Origin: Novosphingobium sp.
Lineage (GTDB): Bacteria; Pseudomonadota; Alphaproteobacteria; Sphingomonadales; Sphingomonadaceae
Length of the DNA: 64,000 nucleotides
Assembly: GCA_024236235.1 (NCBI GenBank)
Contig: JACKKV010000002.1
Span: forward strand, 124,001 to 188,000
Reading direction: 5' to 3'
This document shows, in pieces, positions 1 to 8,286 of this stretch (its first letter is position 1; every line of letters starts with the position of its first letter). The notes beneath the pieces were generated by a model. That model did no database searches, was not told the DNA's origin, and worked only from the letters and a program-made list of their open reading frames with translations. The position numbers and the translations under genes were made by a program.

Positions 1-55
1 GCCTGTTGCACTGGTGGCTGGGACAGTAAGAACCGGAGCGGGAGAGACGAGAGAG

Positions 56-1195
56 ATGAGCGAGAGCATTCGGCCATTTTCCATCGCGATTGCGCAGGAC
101 CAGCTGGATGATCTCAATCGTCGGCTGGATATGGTCCGCTGGCCCGATCCGGAAGTTGTGGATGGCTGGAGCCAGGGCGTGCCGCTGGCCGAGGCGCAAA
201 AGCTGGTCGATTACTGGCGCAATCATTATGACTGGCGCCGGTGCGAAGCGGCGATCAACGCTTACCCCCAGTTCAAGACCACCATTGACGGGGTGGAGAT
301 TCATTTCCTGCACGTCCGTTCGCCCAATCCCGATGCATTGCCGCTGATCCTCACGCATGGCTGGCCGGGGTCCGTGATCGAGTTCATGAAAGTGATCGGT
401 CCGCTCAGCGATCCGGTCGCGCATGGCGGCAATGCGGCCGATGCGTTTCACCTCGTCATTCCCTCGCTGCCCGGATACGGCTTTTCCGGCAAGCCTAAGG
501 AAACGGGCTGGGGTGTGGGGCGGATTGCCAGAAGCTGGCATCAGTTGATGACCCGCCTGGGGTATGATCGCTATGTCGCCCAGGGCGGGGACTGGGGCGC
601 TGCGATCACCACTTACATGGGGGCAGACGCGCCGCAGGGTCTGGCGGCGATTCACGTCAACCTGCCGCTGGTTTTGCCGGAAGGCCCGTTCGATGATGCG
701 AGTCCGGTCGAACAGGCCGCACTGGAAGCGCTGGCCAATTATGCCCGCTGGGACGGCGGCTATTCGGATCAGCAGGCCAGCCGCCCCCAGACGCTGGGTT
801 ATGGCCTGGCCGATTCCCCCGTTGCGCAGGCCTGCTGGATTTACGAGAAGTTCTGGAGCTGGGCCGATTGTAATGGCGATCCGCTGAACGCGCTGGGCAT
901 GGACGAGATGCTCGACAATATCATGCTCTACTGGCTCAATAACACCGGCACATCGTCGGCCCGGCTTTACTGGGAAAGCTTCCACGGCTGTTTCGTGGCC
1001 ACCGATGTGCACATCCCGATGGGTTGCAGCATCTTCCCCAAAGACATTTACGCGGCCCCGCGCAGCTGGGCGGAAAAATGCATGCACAACCTCATTTACT
1101 GGAACGAGCTGGATGAAGGCGGCCACTTCGCGGCCTTTGAAAAGCCGGAACTGTTTACCGAAGAACTGCGCAAGGCATTCCGCTCCGTGCGGTGA
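56..1195 (+). CDS. Epoxide hydrolase, EHN-type alpha/beta hydrolase
   Basis: The 379-residue protein opens with the N-terminal EHN domain of microsomal-type epoxide hydrolases and continues as an alpha/beta hydrolase. Visible motifs are the oxyanion-hole stretch HGWPGS, the nucleophile motif GGDWG (Asp179) and the catalytic His in GGHFAAFEKPE (His357), which is the usual arrangement for opening an epoxide to a diol. No signal peptide or membrane segment is seen, so it should be cytoplasmic. ATG at 56 is chosen over an in-frame GTG at 14 because a purine-rich GGGAGAGACGAGAGAG stretch precedes it and the family starts close to this residue. The substrate cannot be told from sequence. The gene ends one base before the convergent DUF1489 gene. 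Confidence 0.88.
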   Translation: MSESIRPFSIAIAQDQLDDLNRRLDMVRWPDPEVVDGWSQGVPLAEAQKLVDYWRNHYDWRRCEAAINAYPQFKTTIDGVEIHFLHVRSPNPDALPLILTHGWPGSVIEFMKVIGPLSDPVAHGGNAADAFHLVIPSLPGYGFSGKPKETGWGVGRIARSWHQLMTRLGYDRYVAQGGDWGAAITTYMGADAPQGLAAIHVNLPLVLPEGPFDDASPVEQAALEALANYARWDGGYSDQQASRPQTLGYGLADSPVAQACWIYEKFWSWADCNGDPLNALGMDEMLDNIMLYWLNNTGTSSARLYWESFHGCFVATDVHIPMGCSIFPKDIYAAPRSWAEKCMHNLIYWNELDEGGHFAAFEKPELFTEELRKAFRSVR

Positions 1196-1588
1196 TCAGA
1201 CCAGCCCCAGCTTCGCCAGTTCCCTGACCAGCCTGCCCGGCATGACATCGCCTTCCGCCATCCCTTGCGCCAGATCGGGCGGGGCGTCACCTTCGTTCAG
1301 ATAGCGCCAGCCCTGATGCGCGCGCCGCGCGCGCGGTTCCACCAGGATCAGCCGGGATTCGAGATGAATGTTCCAGCGGCCATCCTCGCGCTGGGCAAAT
1401 CCGGTGATGGGCGTGCGGCCGATCAGCGCATGTTCGAAAATCCAGTAGATTGATCCGCCGACCATCTCCTCGTGCCGTTTGGGCAGATAGCGGGTGCTGA
1501 TGCATGTTTCCCGATCCGTTTCGAACCACCGGCGCACATCCTCCACGCTTTTCGCCCCGAAGGCGACCTTGGTCATGCTGAGCGGCAT
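1196..1588 (-). CDS. DUF1489 family protein
   Basis: A 130-residue soluble protein with the opening found in alphaproteobacterial DUF1489 proteins (LTK/MTKVAFGAKSVEDV) and the inner segment GGSIYWIFEHALIGRTPITGF. The biochemical role of the family is unknown. ATG at 1588 is preferred; an in-frame GTG lies two codons upstream and another ATG four codons in. It lies 36 bases downstream of mgtE on the same strand, so co-transcription is plausible, and it converges on the epoxide hydrolase with no spacer. Confidence 0.8.
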   Translation of the reverse strand: MPLSMTKVAFGAKSVEDVRRWFETDRETCISTRYLPKRHEEMVGGSIYWIFEHALIGRTPITGFAQREDGRWNIHLESRLILVEPRARRAHQGWRYLNEGDAPPDLAQGMAEGDVMPGRLVRELAKLGLV

Positions 1589-1624
1589 AGGCACAAATTT
1601 AGGCGTATCGCGCCGTGGTGCAAG

Positions 1625-3052
1625 TCAGCTGACCAGCCCGCTCGCCACCGCGAGACCGAGAAAGGCGAAGAATCCCATTGAATCGGTGATCATGGTGACG
1701 AAGACCGAACTGGCGACCGCCGGATCCTGCTTCAGCCGGTCGAACAGCACGGGCACCATGACCCCGGCCATTCCGGCGGTGAAAATATTGATGATCACCG
1801 CCAGTGCGATCACCGCGCCCAGCAGCGGCGAGAAGATCAGCGCCGTGGCCAGCCCGATCAGCGCCGCAATCGTGCCCCCGTTCAGCATGGCGACGCGCAT
1901 TTCGCGCCACAGGATGCGGCGCGTGTTGCTGCGCGTCAGCTGGTTCATCGCCAGCGCGCGCACCGCCACGGCCATCGTCTGCGTGCCTGCATTGCCGCCG
2001 ATGCTGGCGACGATGGGCATCAGCACGGCCAGCGCGACCAGTTTTTCGATGGCTGCGCCGAAGCTGGCGATGATGAGCGAGGCGATCAGGGCGGTGCCCA
2101 GATTGGCGACCAGCCAGCGCACACGCGCGGCATAGGCTTCGCGAATCGGCTCGTTAATGTCGCCTTCGCCCGCACCGGACAGCAACAGTACGTCTTCGCC
2201 GGCTTCTTCCTGAATGATGTGGACCACGTCATCGACCGTGATCTGGCCGACCAGTCGCCCGCTTTCATCGACCACGGCGGCCGAAATCAGCGCGTATTTC
2301 TGAAAGCGCAGGGCTACTTCTTCCTGGTCCATGGTGACCGGGATCAGCGTCTGGTCGCGTTGCATCACATCGGCCAGCGCCACGTGGCGCGGCGTGCGCA
2401 GCACCCAGCTGAGCAGGCAGGTGCCGACCGGCTTGTGTTGCGGATCGACAATGAAGACTTCCCAGAATTCAGTGGTCAGATCGCTGTTTTCGCGCAGGTA
2501 ATCGATCAGGTCGCCGACGGTCAGATGTTCCGGCACCGCCACCAGATCGCGCTGCATCAGGCGTCCGGCGGTTTCTTCGGGATAAGCCAGCGCGGATTCG
2601 ATCGCGGCCCGGTCTTCCGGTTCCATCTCGGCCAGAATGGCCTGTTGCTCTTCCGGTTCCAGATCCTCGATCAGCTGGACCGCGTCATCGGTTTCCAGCT
2701 GTTCGGCAATCCCCGCCACGGCATCGGGGCTGAGCGATTCGACCAGTTCTTCGCGGACGTAATCGTTCAGCTCACTGATCACCTCGGCGGTCATCAGGTC
2801 CGTGATGGCCCGGGCCAGCGCGCGCCGTTCAGGTGGCTGCAGCAGTTCGAACAGGTCGGCGATGTCGGCAGGGTGAAGCGGATCGACCAGCTGATAAGTC
2901 AGCGCGTCGTCGCCTTCGGACAGCGCATCGCGGACGGTTTCGACGAAATCGTGTTTCAGCCGGTCTTCGTCATCGAGGCGGTCGTCGCGCGTCGGCTCCG
3001 CCCCGGGCGGGGCGCTATCGAGCCGAAAGTCGTCAGTGTCCTCGCCAGCCAT
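1625..3052 (-). CDS. mgtE: Magnesium transporter MgtE
   Basis: About 475 residues with the full MgtE order: an acidic helical N domain rich in LADLFELL-type repeats (about residues 30-135), a tandem CBS pair (about 140-265) and a C-terminal five-helix membrane domain. The pore region contains the family signature PIVASIGGNAGTQTMAV. MgtE is a homodimeric inner-membrane Mg2+ channel that closes when Mg2+ fills sites between the N and CBS domains. The start is uncertain: ATG at 3052 is given, while an in-frame GTG at 3091 would add 13 residues, and neither has a clear Shine-Dalgarno. It is divergent from the cyclophilin gene. Confidence 0.93.
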   Translation of the reverse strand: MAGEDTDDFRLDSAPPGAEPTRDDRLDDEDRLKHDFVETVRDALSEGDDALTYQLVDPLHPADIADLFELLQPPERRALARAITDLMTAEVISELNDYVREELVESLSPDAVAGIAEQLETDDAVQLIEDLEPEEQQAILAEMEPEDRAAIESALAYPEETAGRLMQRDLVAVPEHLTVGDLIDYLRENSDLTTEFWEVFIVDPQHKPVGTCLLSWVLRTPRHVALADVMQRDQTLIPVTMDQEEVALRFQKYALISAAVVDESGRLVGQITVDDVVHIIQEEAGEDVLLLSGAGEGDINEPIREAYAARVRWLVANLGTALIASLIIASFGAAIEKLVALAVLMPIVASIGGNAGTQTMAVAVRALAMNQLTRSNTRRILWREMRVAMLNGGTIAALIGLATALIFSPLLGAVIALAVIINIFTAGMAGVMVPVLFDRLKQDPAVASSVFVTMITDSMGFFAFLGLAVASGLVS

Positions 3053-3106
3053 GGATGGGGGTGTAGATTTGTGCGGCGCAAAAGCAACCACAGAGTGCGC
3101 CCGGGC

Positions 3107-3134
3107 GTGACATTGGCGCTGGCATCCCTATAGC
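3107..3134 (+). promoter_or_regulatory. Candidate sigma-70 promoter of the cyclophilin gene
   Basis: GTGACA at 3107-3112 (five of six to TTGACA) and TATAGC at 3129-3134 (four of six to TATAAT) are separated by 16 bases. They sit 27 bases upstream of the start codon, facing the gene. Identified by eye only. Confidence 0.55.
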
Positions 3135-3160
3135 GGTGCGCGCTATTCAGGAGACACATC

Positions 3161-3610
3161 ATGGCTGACGAAAAACTGACCCTTTCGCTGGAAAGCGGCG
3201 ATGTCGTAATCAAGCTGCGCCCCGATCTGGCCCCCGGCCATGTGGAGCGGATCAAGGAGCTTGCCGGTGAGGGATTTTATGACGGCGTGACTTTCCACCG
3301 CGTCATTCCCGGCTTCATGGCGCAGGGCGGTTGCCCGGACGGCACCGGCATGGGCGGCTCGAAAAAGCCCGACCTGCAGGCCGAATTCAATGATGCCCCG
3401 CATGTGCGCGGCGTCTGTTCGATGGCCCGCACATCCTATCCGCACAGCGCCAACAGCCAGTTCTTCATCTGCTTCGACGATGCCCGTTTTCTTGACAAGC
3501 AGTACACCGTCTGGGGCGAGGTGGAGAGCGGCATGGAACATATCGATGCCCTGCCCAAGGGCGAACCGCCCGCCAGCCCCGGCAAGATCGTGAAAGCGAC
3601 GGTCAGCTGA
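3161..3610 (+). CDS. Peptidyl-prolyl cis-trans isomerase, cyclophilin type
   Basis: The 149-residue protein is a complete single cyclophilin domain without a signal peptide, so it is the cytoplasmic (PpiB-like) form that catalyses cis-trans isomerisation of Xaa-Pro bonds. Active-site signatures are visible: FHRVIPGFMAQGG carries the catalytic Arg, SMAR and NSQFFI line the proline pocket, and FLDKQYTVWGEV closes the barrel. ATG at 3161 follows CAGGAGACACATC, a good ribosome-binding site. It is a single-gene unit with its own promoter-like sequence upstream and an intrinsic terminator downstream. Confidence 0.95.
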   Translation: MADEKLTLSLESGDVVIKLRPDLAPGHVERIKELAGEGFYDGVTFHRVIPGFMAQGGCPDGTGMGGSKKPDLQAEFNDAPHVRGVCSMARTSYPHSANSQFFICFDDARFLDKQYTVWGEVESGMEHIDALPKGEPPASPGKIVKATVS

Positions 3611-3632
3611 ACCGGTTGCCCGGAGAGAAACA

Positions 3633-3664
3633 AGGGGCGGGGGGTCAAATCCCGCCCCTTTTTC
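3633..3664 (+). terminator. Intrinsic terminator after the cyclophilin gene
   Basis: An inverted repeat AGGGGCGGG / CCCGCCCCT with a short loop is followed directly by a run of T. It lies 23 bases after the stop codon and between two convergent genes, so it may also serve the minus-strand gene, whose side shows an A-rich flank. Confidence 0.85.
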
Positions 3665-3693
3665 ATGGCTGCCGGTATGATCGCTGCTGCGGG

Positions 3694-4677
3694 TCAGACC
3701 TTGTAGGCGCGGCCTTCGCTGGCCAGTTGCAGCGAATGATCAATGTCCGCCTGCGGCCATTTGAATTCGACCCAGCCAAGCGATTTGCGGCCGTCGATCA
3801 CCATGTCCAGCGCGCCTTCATACAGGCAGGTGTGAGGTTCGGGGTGCAGCGGCTGCACTGCAAAGCAGCTGGAGGTGAAGACCGTCGTCCGGCCAAGGCT
3901 GTCAGTGATCGTGCCGTTCAGCGTCTTCTGGCGCAGCGCATCGTCGAGTTCGAAATCGCATTCAAAGCCGGTGACTTCGGCCTGCTGGCCATCCTTGAAC
4001 ACGAAGCCGCGCAGTTCGATCTTGCCGCGCACGAACATCTGGAAAACGTGCAGCGCAATGTCCGCGCCGCTCTGCGCGACCAGCCATTTCCAGTGATGCG
4101 TGATTTCCCAGTCACGCGCCCCCCAGCTGTGATCGCGGTGTCCGGTTGCATCGAACGGATATTCCTTGCCGCCAACGGTGATCGTGCCCCGGGCCAGCCC
4201 GCCCTGTTCCAGCCGGTCATCAGCGAAGAATTCCCAGCAGCCGCGCGGATCGTTGGCAAAGCCATAAGCGGGGTGAGTGGCTTCGAAATCCATTGCCAGC
4301 GCCGCACCGTCCGTCTTCCATTCGATCCGGGCGCGGTGCATTTCCAGATCCTGGCTGAGGTAGAAATCGCCGATCCGCCAGTCATCGAAATTATCGTCCG
4401 GCTGCATCTGCACGCCGTCCATCCGGCCCACGACCGGGCCGTCGGGCAGGGCAGGGCCGAAGATGGCGCAGGCATATCCGGCCACGCTCTGCCGGTCGAC
4501 CCAGGTATAGACGAAGGCTGCCAGCCCCTGTTCCGGCAGGCTGACGATATAGGGGATGGATTCGCGCATCGCAGGCGCATCGCGCAGCTGGTGGCGGCCA
4601 TCATTGGCCGGTTCGAGCCACATCGCGGGGTTGGCGAGCAAATTCCTGTCGAGCAAAATCCGGTCCTCTCTCGTCAT
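3694..4677 (-). CDS. Lipocalin-like RDHSWG-motif protein (DUF7064/7065-like), paralog 1
   Basis: A 327-residue soluble protein without signal peptide. The central RDHSWG motif (residues 181-186), followed by an HWKWL segment and LRGFVFKDGQ, marks the family often annotated DUF7064/DUF7065. The motif resembles the conserved His-Asp-His core of CrtC/AttH-type lipocalin-like proteins, so a two-barrel fold that binds or rearranges a hydrophobic ligand is a reasonable inference, not a demonstrated function. It has a clear paralog at 34951-35880 with shared blocks such as THPxYxF and GWxEFxW. The LysR gene lies upstream on the same strand, separated by 124 bases. Confidence 0.72.
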   Translation of the reverse strand: MTREDRILLDRNLLANPAMWLEPANDGRHQLRDAPAMRESIPYIVSLPEQGLAAFVYTWVDRQSVAGYACAIFGPALPDGPVVGRMDGVQMQPDDNFDDWRIGDFYLSQDLEMHRARIEWKTDGAALAMDFEATHPAYGFANDPRGCWEFFADDRLEQGGLARGTITVGGKEYPFDATGHRDHSWGARDWEITHHWKWLVAQSGADIALHVFQMFVRGKIELRGFVFKDGQQAEVTGFECDFELDDALRQKTLNGTITDSLGRTTVFTSSCFAVQPLHPEPHTCLYEGALDMVIDGRKSLGWVEFKWPQADIDHSLQLASEGRAYKV

Positions 4678-4801
4678 TCGTGAATGCGTTTCTCACGCAC
4701 GCAATGGTGCTGGCTTACCATCGCGGCGCGGCTTGGCAAGGGTTGTTCCGACAGGAATTCGGATCATGCGCCCATGCCCGAAGCGGCCAGAAATGCGCTG
4801 C

Positions 4802-5686
4802 TTAGAGGTTTGCGCTGACCAGCCAGTCGTGAAACAGGCGGACCGGTCGCGATTCCAGCGCCTTTGGGCGGCAGATGAACCAGTAGCTGTAAGGGCTTTC
4901 CACCCGCACATCGTAGAGGTGCGCCAGGCGGCTGTCAGCGGCCCGCCGGTAATGATCGTCATGCATGATGGCGATGCCCAGCCCCTGGGCCGCAGCTTCC
5001 AGGATCAGCTGGCCCGAATCGTAATGATCGATCGCGGCAGGCTCGAACTCCTCAAGGCCCAGCGCCTTTTTCCACGCGGGGTAGCTTTCAGGCAGTTCGC
5101 TGTGAATCAGGAAAGTCTGTTCGGCCAGTCGCGCCGAATCGGGGTTCGGCCCAAGCTCCTCGGCCAGCTCGCGCGAGCAGATCGCATGGACCGTATTGTG
5201 GTCCAGCTGCACGGCATGGAAAGAATTATCAGGCTGCTTGGTCAGGATGATCGCGCAGTCCAGCGTATCGCCCACGCGCTGGTCGATATGCGGGCCAGTG
5301 TCGATATCGATATGCAAGCGCGGGTGTAGCGAGCGCAACTCGCGCAGGCGCGGAAACAGCCGCTGGCTGCCGAACAATGGCAGGACGCCCAGATGCAGCC
5401 GCAGCAGCGAGAAGTTTTCAGACTGGTTTTCAATCGCTTCGGCGAGCGCATCGAGATGCGGCATCACTGCGTCGTAAAAGGCGCGACCTTCATCGGTAAG
5501 CTGCATCGTCTGGCGCGAGCGGGTGAACAGCTTCTTGCCGATGAAGTCTTCCAGATTGCTGATCCGGCGCGACAGGGCCGAGGGCGAAAGCGACAGTTCG
5601 TCAGCCGCCGCACGGGCTGAACCCAGACGGACGACGCGCGTGAAGGCTTCGAGCGCGCGAAGCGGGGGGAGACGGCGCGTAGGCAC
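4802..5686 (-). CDS. LysR-family transcriptional regulator
   Basis: The 294-residue protein has the N-terminal winged helix-turn-helix of LysR regulators (LPPLRALEAFTRVVRLGSARAAADELSLSPSALSRRISNLE) and a C-terminal periplasmic-binding-like effector domain. The start is GTG at 5686 with no strong Shine-Dalgarno; it lies 10 bases after the stop of the corC-like gene, so it can be read from that operon. The RDHSWG gene follows downstream on the same strand. A second LysR gene flanks the other RDHSWG paralog, which suggests that these regulators control lipocalin-like proteins; that link is inference. Confidence 0.88.
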   Translation of the reverse strand: MPTRRLPPLRALEAFTRVVRLGSARAAADELSLSPSALSRRISNLEDFIGKKLFTRSRQTMQLTDEGRAFYDAVMPHLDALAEAIENQSENFSLLRLHLGVLPLFGSQRLFPRLRELRSLHPRLHIDIDTGPHIDQRVGDTLDCAIILTKQPDNSFHAVQLDHNTVHAICSRELAEELGPNPDSARLAEQTFLIHSELPESYPAWKKALGLEEFEPAAIDHYDSGQLILEAAAQGLGIAIMHDDHYRRAADSRLAHLYDVRVESPYSYWFICRPKALESRPVRLFHDWLVSANL

Positions 5687-5696
5687 AAATTCAGCT

Positions 5697-6623
5697 CTAG
5701 TCGTCGCTTTCTTCGCGTTCGGTTACCGGCGGGTGAAGCCTCAGCCGTGTGACATGGCGTTCGTTGCCCGCTGTCACCTCTATCCGCCAGCCACTGTCAT
5801 GTTTCAGTACGGCACCGACCGGTGGCACCTGCCCGGCCTGGACAAAGGTCAGGCCACCCAGAGTATCGACCGCTTCATCGACTTCGGCAAGCCTTGGATC
5901 GACCCTGCGTGCAATTTCATCCAGTTCCACGCGCGCATCAGCGTCCCACATGCCTTTCCCAATCGAAACAAGCAGTTCGGGCGGGGCATCGTCATGCTCA
6001 TCCTCGATCTCGCCAACGATCTCCTCGACCAGATCTTCGATGGTGATGATCCCGTCTACGCCCGAATATTCATCCAGCACCACCGCCAGATGAATGCGCC
6101 GGGATCGCATGTCCGCCAGCACGTCCAGCGCACCGCGCGCCTGCGGAACATAGATTGGCTGGCGCATCAGCACGGTCCAGTCAGTCGGCGGCGGATCGCC
6201 GCTGGCCAGGTAGGCGAAGACATCCTTGATGTGAATCATCCCGATCACCCGGTCCAGCGTTTCGCGATAGACCGGCATCCGGCTGTGGCCATGTTCGGCA
6301 AACAGGGCCACCAGTTCGTCCCACTGCGCACTGGCGGGTACGGCAATGATCTCGCCGCGCGGGATCGCCACATCATCGGCGTCATGCTCGCTGAAATGCA
6401 GGAGGTTGCGCAGCATTTGCAATTCGACCGGGGAAAGATCGCCTTTCCCTTCGCCGGCGCCGTCTGCAGCGCGCTCTTCCTCGTGTTCGTCAATGGCCTC
6501 TTCAAGCTGGGCGCGCAGCGATTGCCCGCTGCCTTCACCTTCGAAAAAGCCTCGAATCACATGCCAGAGGCCGCGACTGTCCGCTTCTCCCTGGCCGGTT
6601 TCCCCATTTCTGTCGTCGGGCAT
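5697..6623 (-). CDS. CorC/HlyC-type CBS-domain protein
   Basis: The 308-residue protein has a variable acidic N-terminus, two CBS domains (about residues 85-205, including VPASAQWDELVALFAEHGHSRMPVYRE and the VVDEY-type segment VVLDEYSGVDGIITIEDLVEEIVGEI) and a C-terminal CorC_HlyC domain. It lacks the membrane DUF21 domain, so it is the soluble CorC form, linked in enterobacteria to Mg2+ and Co2+ export. It sits 6 bases after ybeY, the classic ybeY-corC pairing. The lnt gene usually found next is absent here; a LysR gene takes its place. Confidence 0.88.
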   Translation of the reverse strand: MPDDRNGETGQGEADSRGLWHVIRGFFEGEGSGQSLRAQLEEAIDEHEEERAADGAGEGKGDLSPVELQMLRNLLHFSEHDADDVAIPRGEIIAVPASAQWDELVALFAEHGHSRMPVYRETLDRVIGMIHIKDVFAYLASGDPPPTDWTVLMRQPIYVPQARGALDVLADMRSRRIHLAVVLDEYSGVDGIITIEDLVEEIVGEIEDEHDDAPPELLVSIGKGMWDADARVELDEIARRVDPRLAEVDEAVDTLGGLTFVQAGQVPPVGAVLKHDSGWRIEVTAGNERHVTRLRLHPPVTEREESDD

Positions 6624-6629
6624 CGCCCG

Positions 6630-7133
6630 TTACTCATCCCCCTGGTGCAATGGATGATCGCTATATGGGTTGGCGATACCCAGAATGGCAAGCGCCTTGA
6701 TCTCAAGTTTTTCCATATTCTGCGCATCGCGGATGGATGTTTCATGATCATGACCGGCCAGATGCAGCAGGCCGTGAACGATGAGATGCGCCGCATGATC
6801 GGCCAGCGACACGCCTTTTTCCTCCGCTTCGCGGGCGCAGGTTTGCGCGGCCAGGGCGATGTCGCCCAGCATTTCGGGCGGTCCGTCTCCCGCCAGAACC
6901 AGCAGTTGCCCGCGCTCCAGCATCGGGAAGGACAGGACATTGGTGGGTTTGTCCTTGCCGCGCCATTGCCGGTTGAGGATGTGCACCTCTTCGTCCGAGG
7001 TGAACAGCATGCTGGCAATGAGACGTTCGTTCGCCAGTTCCGGCGCAACCTTGGCTGTCGCCGCGGCACAATCTTCGGCAAGCGCGGGCCATGGGCCCGG
7101 CGGCCAGCCTTCCAGATCGATGTCGAGTTCCAT
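6630..7133 (-). CDS. ybeY: Endoribonuclease / rRNA maturation factor YbeY
   Basis: A 167-residue protein with the UPF0054 zinc-site signature HLIVHGLLHLAGHDH, whose three histidines hold the catalytic zinc. YbeY takes part in 16S rRNA 3'-end maturation and removal of defective 70S ribosomes. ATG at 7133 (MELDIDLEGW) is chosen; the frame is open further upstream but those codons overlap phoH. It lies 10 bases after phoH and 6 bases before the corC-like gene, so translation is probably coupled across phoH-ybeY-corC. Confidence 0.93.
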   Translation of the reverse strand: MELDIDLEGWPPGPWPALAEDCAAATAKVAPELANERLIASMLFTSDEEVHILNRQWRGKDKPTNVLSFPMLERGQLLVLAGDGPPEMLGDIALAAQTCAREAEEKGVSLADHAAHLIVHGLLHLAGHDHETSIRDAQNMEKLEIKALAILGIANPYSDHPLHQGDE

Positions 7134-7143
7134 GGTCAGGCGC

Positions 7144-8172
7144 TCAGGCGTCCTTGCCTTCATAGGCTTCCACAATCCGGCCCACGATCGGGTGGCGAAC
7201 CACATCGGCAGCGGTGAAGCGGGTGATGGCGATGCCGTCCACCCCTTCCAGCCGCCCAACCGCATCGGCCAGCCCGCTCATCCGGTCGCCGCCGGGGATA
7301 TCGACCTGGCGGGGATCGCCGCACACCACCATCCGGCTGTTCTGGCCGAAGCGAGTGAGGAACATCTTCATCTGTTCGCGGGTGGTGTTCTGCGCTTCGT
7401 CCAGAATGATGAAACTGTCCGCCAGCGTGCGTCCGCGCATGAAGGCAATGGGCGCAATTTCGATCTCGCCGCTGGCGAGGCGCCGTTCCACCTGTTCGGG
7501 AGGCATGCAGTCATAGAGCGCGTCGTACAGCGGGCGGAGATAGGGATCGACCTTCTCCTTCATGTCGCCGGGCAGGAAGCCCAGCCGTTCGCCCGCTTCG
7601 ACCGCAGGGCGCGACAGGATCAGGCGCTGGACCGATCCGGTGATCAGCTGGCTGACCGCCTGGGCGACCGCCAGATAGGTCTTGCCGGTGCCGGCCGGGC
7701 CGAGCGCGAAAATGATGTCGTCGCGCGCCAGCGCCTTCATGTAATCGATCTGGGTTGCCGAACGCGGCACGATGGTCTTGCGGCGAGTGCGGATCATCAC
7801 CCCGCCTGTCGCTTCTCGGCCCGAGACAATGCCTTCCAGCGTCGGCTCGCTCGACATGGCGATCAGCGCCTCGATTGCGCCCGCGTCCAGATCCTGTCCT
7901 TCGAGCAGGCGTTGGTGCATGTTTTTCAGCACCTCGCGTGCGCGCGCCACGCCGTCATCGCTGCCGTCGATCTGGATGCGGTTGCCGCGAGCCGAGATAT
8001 AAACGCCCAGCCGGTTTTCGAGCTGGACCAGATTGGCGTCGAATTCGCCGAACAGCGCCCCCAGGACGGTCTGTTCATCGAATTCAAGTTCTGCCCGTGC
8101 CCGGCGCGGGGTCGCGCGGTCAGCGGGGCGAAGCTGCGCCGCCTCGGCGGTGCGTTGCGGTTTCCGGCCCAT
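7144..8172 (-). CDS. phoH: PhoH-family ATPase
   Basis: The 342-residue protein has a short basic N-terminus, a KH-like region (FGEFDANLVQLENRLGVYISARG) and a PhoH ATPase core with Walker A GPAGTGKTY and Walker B FIILDEAQN. The start at 8172 is set by a strong Shine-Dalgarno (AAGGAGCGT) just before ATG; an upstream in-frame start at 8229 lacks this. PhoH proteins of this type are encoded beside ybeY and miaB across alphaproteobacteria and are thought to act in RNA or ribosome metabolism. The exact activity is unsettled. Confidence 0.93.
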   Translation of the reverse strand: MGRKPQRTAEAAQLRPADRATPRRARAELEFDEQTVLGALFGEFDANLVQLENRLGVYISARGNRIQIDGSDDGVARAREVLKNMHQRLLEGQDLDAGAIEALIAMSSEPTLEGIVSGREATGGVMIRTRRKTIVPRSATQIDYMKALARDDIIFALGPAGTGKTYLAVAQAVSQLITGSVQRLILSRPAVEAGERLGFLPGDMKEKVDPYLRPLYDALYDCMPPEQVERRLASGEIEIAPIAFMRGRTLADSFIILDEAQNTTREQMKMFLTRFGQNSRMVVCGDPRQVDIPGGDRMSGLADAVGRLEGVDGIAITRFTAADVVRHPIVGRIVEAYEGKDA

Positions 8173-8286
8173 ACGCTCCTTTCGGCTGTATGGCCTGAAG
8201 ATAGGCTGTACGTGGCCAGAGGCAAGCACACAGGCGCGCCTTTGCGGTGGAAAGAAATCGCTTGCCGCCGGGGCGTTTTCGCGCTG

